From an uncultured Bacteroidota bacterium (lineage in GTDB: Bacteria; Bacteroidota; Bacteroidia; Chitinophagales; Chitinophagaceae): DNA of 6,817 bases. Below, piece by piece: positions 4,976 through 6,817 of the stretch. A model generated the notes under the pieces. That model worked only from the letters and a program-made list of their open reading frames with translations. It was not told where the DNA came from and did no database searches. The position numbers were made by a program, and so were the translations under genes. The stretch's first letter is position 1; each line of letters opens with the position of its first letter. The stretch is taken from NCBI GenBank assembly GCA_903905685.1, contig CAIVHI010000391.1, positions 1 to 6,817 of the forward strand. Reading direction: 5' to 3'.

Positions 4976-6679
4976 ATGGAACAGATTTTTAGGGAGGCTG
5001 CGGCACTCATTGCGGCCGGTAATTATGGGGCCCTGCCCAACATCCGTATCGAAAAACCCGCGACCTTCAATTGGGCGGCTGAGGTTTTGGAGGGCATCCA
5101 CGTTAAGGAGACCCCCAATGCCACAGCTTTGATATGGACAGATGGCGATACGGTGCTAACACTTTCCTATCGGGAAGCAGCAGGTCGCGCCAATCAACTA
5201 TTGAATTTCCTTCGTAAGAAGGGCGTGCAGCAAAACGATGTGGTGCTCACACAAATGGGACTGCTGCCTATAATTTGGCCAGCCATTACCGCTACCATCA
5301 AGGGCGGGCTGCGTATGATACCCGCCGCTACCATATTGGGCGTCAACGACTTGGTGTACCGCTTCGGCAAACTCATGCCTCAAGTCGTGATTGCCGACGC
5401 CGAGAACGCCCACAAGATCGAAGAAGCCGAGGTGTTGTCGGGCAATACAGTACCCGTAAAAATCATTGCCGAGGGCCAGCGGGCAGGCTGGTTCAGTGCC
5501 GAGGACATGGACGACGAGCCGGACGTTGCAGAAGCAGCCATCACGGCCCCCGACGACCCGCTGTTCCTGTTCTTCACATCGGGCACCACGGGCATGCCCA
5601 AGGTGGTGACGCACACCCACTTGAGCTACCCCTTGGGGCACCTCACCACGGCTTCGTGGATAGGGCTGCGCAAGGGCGATGTGCACTACAACATTTCGCA
5701 ACCCGGGTGGGCAAAGTTTGCTTGGAGCTGCTTTTTTGCCCCTTGGAACGTGGGAGCAACGGTGTTCGCCTACCACCACTCGGGTCGCTTCAATGCCCAA
5801 AACACGCTGCACCAAATAGAAAAACACCAAATTACGACCTTTTGCGCACCCCCAACCGTATTGCGCCTACTGATTCCTGAAGATTTGAAAGCCTACAAAT
5901 TCAGCTTCAGGGAGTGCGTGGCGGCGGGCGAACCTTTAAACCCTGAGGTGATAGAACAATGGCAAAAAGGTACGGGAATTGTGATTCGCGACGGTTTCGG
6001 GCAGACCGAGAGCAGCTGCATGGTAGGCAACCTGCCGGGTGCCACCATTAAGCCGGGCTCTATGGGAAAACCATTGTTTCTTTACGACATCGTGATTGCC
6101 GACGACCACGGCAACATCATGCCCAACAACGAGGAGGGAAACATTTGCGTGCGCACAGATACCGACAAACCCAACGGCATCTTCACCGAATACTTTGGCG
6201 ACCCCGAAAAAAAGCAAAGCGTCTTCAAGCACAACCTCTACTACACCGGCGACAAAGCCTACCGCGACAGCGACGGCTATATTTGGTTTGTGGGTAGAGA
6301 CGACGACGTCATCAAGTCGTCGGACTACCGTGTGGGGCCGTTTGAGGTAGAGAGCGTATTGTTGGAGCACGAAACCGTTCAGGAATCGGCCGTGGTGGGC
6401 AGCCCCCACCCCATCAAGGGTTTGGAAGTAAAGGCATTTGTAGTGCTGCACAGCGGCTTCGAGCCGTCTGAAAGGCTTGCCGCCGATCTGTTTGCCTTTT
6501 CCCGAAAAAATTTGGCACCCTACAAAATGCCCAGGATTATTGAATTCGTTACCGAGCTACCGAAAACCATCAGTGGCAAAATAAGGCGCGTGGAATTGCG
6601 CTTTCGGGAAGCGGAACAGAAGTCTAAAAACGTGACTGGCGAGCATGAATACACCTATGTAAGCCCCAACTCTCGATAA
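4976..6679 (+). CDS. AMP-forming acyl-CoA synthetase, medium-chain (ACSM-like) type
   Basis: This 567-residue cytoplasmic enzyme of the adenylate-forming superfamily activates a carboxylic acid with ATP to acyl-AMP, then forms acyl-CoA. Visible motifs are the P-loop FFTSGTTGMPK (199-209), GFGQTE (340-345), YTGD (423-426), the hinge and C-domain entry GRDDDVIKSSDYRVGPFEVE (440-459), and PKTISGKIRR (529-538) with the catalytic lysine K535. The N-terminal FNWAAEVLE (31-39) and overall length resemble medium-chain/ACSM and Bacillus AcsA-like enzymes rather than the ~650-residue Acs. Where Acs has WWQTE, with a Trp that closes the acetate pocket, this protein has G342 (FGQTE), so longer or branched acids are likely substrates. 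The usual glycine of SSGYR is D450, a substitution I believe occurs in related subgroups. The ATG at 4976 lacks a Shine-Dalgarno. It stands alone and converges with the next gene, 5 nt between stops. Confidence 0.94.
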   Translation: MEQIFREAAALIAAGNYGALPNIRIEKPATFNWAAEVLEGIHVKETPNATALIWTDGDTVLTLSYREAAGRANQLLNFLRKKGVQQNDVVLTQMGLLPIIWPAITATIKGGLRMIPAATILGVNDLVYRFGKLMPQVVIADAENAHKIEEAEVLSGNTVPVKIIAEGQRAGWFSAEDMDDEPDVAEAAITAPDDPLFLFFTSGTTGMPKVVTHTHLSYPLGHLTTASWIGLRKGDVHYNISQPGWAKFAWSCFFAPWNVGATVFAYHHSGRFNAQNTLHQIEKHQITTFCAPPTVLRLLIPEDLKAYKFSFRECVAAGEPLNPEVIEQWQKGTGIVIRDGFGQTESSCMVGNLPGATIKPGSMGKPLFLYDIVIADDHGNIMPNNEEGNICVRTDTDKPNGIFTEYFGDPEKKQSVFKHNLYYTGDKAYRDSDGYIWFVGRDDDVIKSSDYRVGPFEVESVLLEHETVQESAVVGSPHPIKGLEVKAFVVLHSGFEPSERLAADLFAFSRKNLAPYKMPRIIEFVTELPKTISGKIRRVELRFREAEQKSKNVTGEHEYTYVSPNSR

Positions 6680-6684
6680 GAACG

Positions 6685-6817
6685 TCAGGTATCCTGAAAA
6701 TCCTTCACCTCCATATTGCTTTGCCGCAAGCGGTTGGCTATGATGAAGGCCAAGCGTTCGAAAAATTTCGATGCCACAGTAGGATGTGCGTTGATCATGG
6801 CATCGAATGCTTTGCGG
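6685..6817 (-). CDS. C-terminal fragment of a cyclic nucleotide-binding (Crp/Fnr-type effector) domain protein, cut by the window edge
   Basis: Reading leftward from the right edge, one frame stays open for 43 codons and stops at TGA (6687-6685). The translation begins RKAFDAMINAHPTVASKFF, continues with ERLAFIIANRLRQSN and ends VKDFQDT. The pattern of an aromatic-containing start, AHP, then an amphipathic helix ending in RLR-x-SN fits the last helices of cNMP-binding domains (compare the family pattern F..L...P..A..LL..LA..LR). No helix-turn-helix follows, so this is a protein that ends with the sensor domain rather than a complete Crp-type regulator. The start and most of the gene lie outside the window. 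The frame is well supported by sense; the family call rests on a short stretch. Confidence 0.65.
   Translation of the reverse strand, partial: RKAFDAMINAHPTVASKFFERLAFIIANRLRQSNMEVKDFQDT

Noticed and set aside
5198..5880. Long ORFs on both strands inside the acyl-CoA synthetase (5198-5830 minus, 5275-5880 plus)
   Set aside because: Overlapped by a frame with every adenylate-forming motif. The shadows are rich in Arg/His or Val/Gly and have no family features.
6685..6697. Hairpin TCAGG-TAT-CCTGA between the two convergent genes, as a possible shared terminator
   Set aside because: The stem is only 5 bp, it lies within the end of the minus-strand coding frame, and no T tract follows on either strand.

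Overview
The window reads as ordinary chromosomal DNA of a Bacteroidota bacterium, probably from the Chitinophagales/Sphingobacteriales side. The signs are a secreted protein ending in a type IX secretion (T9SS) sorting domain, start codons without purine-rich Shine-Dalgarno sequences, and upstream boxes resembling the Bacteroidota -7 element (TAnnTTTG). Base composition is near 50% GC throughout, with no obvious foreign island, insertion sequence, tRNA or CRISPR array.

Layout from left to right: (1) a plus-strand polyprenol-phosphate mannose synthase-like GT2 glycosyltransferase (55-768, TTG start); (2) a plus-strand secreted protein made of 12 NHL-type propeller blades plus a T9SS type A tail (1027-3345); (3) a tight minus-strand pair, convergent with gene 2: a MarC-family membrane protein (4043-4636) followed after 6 nt by an unrecognised 223-residue protein (3365-4036); (4) a 339-bp divergent intergenic region; (5) a plus-strand AMP-forming acyl-CoA synthetase of the medium-chain/ACSM-like type (4976-6679); (6) at the right edge, the C-terminal 43 codons of a minus-strand gene (6685 to beyond 6817) that looks like the end of a cyclic-nucleotide-binding (Crp/Fnr-type) effector domain.

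The genes do not form an obvious common pathway. The mannosyl-lipid synthase could feed envelope or secreted-protein glycosylation and the propeller protein is secreted, but no evidence ties them beyond adjacency. The MarC/unknown pair is the only convincing operon. I do not see a clear previously undescribed system. The most useful leads are the 12-blade (possibly 2 x 6) propeller with one irregular stretch, the unknown MarC partner with a duplicated IGF(K/R)KF(D/E) tail motif, a possible leader hairpin directly before the acyl-CoA synthetase start codon, and active-site choices in that synthetase which argue against strict acetate use.
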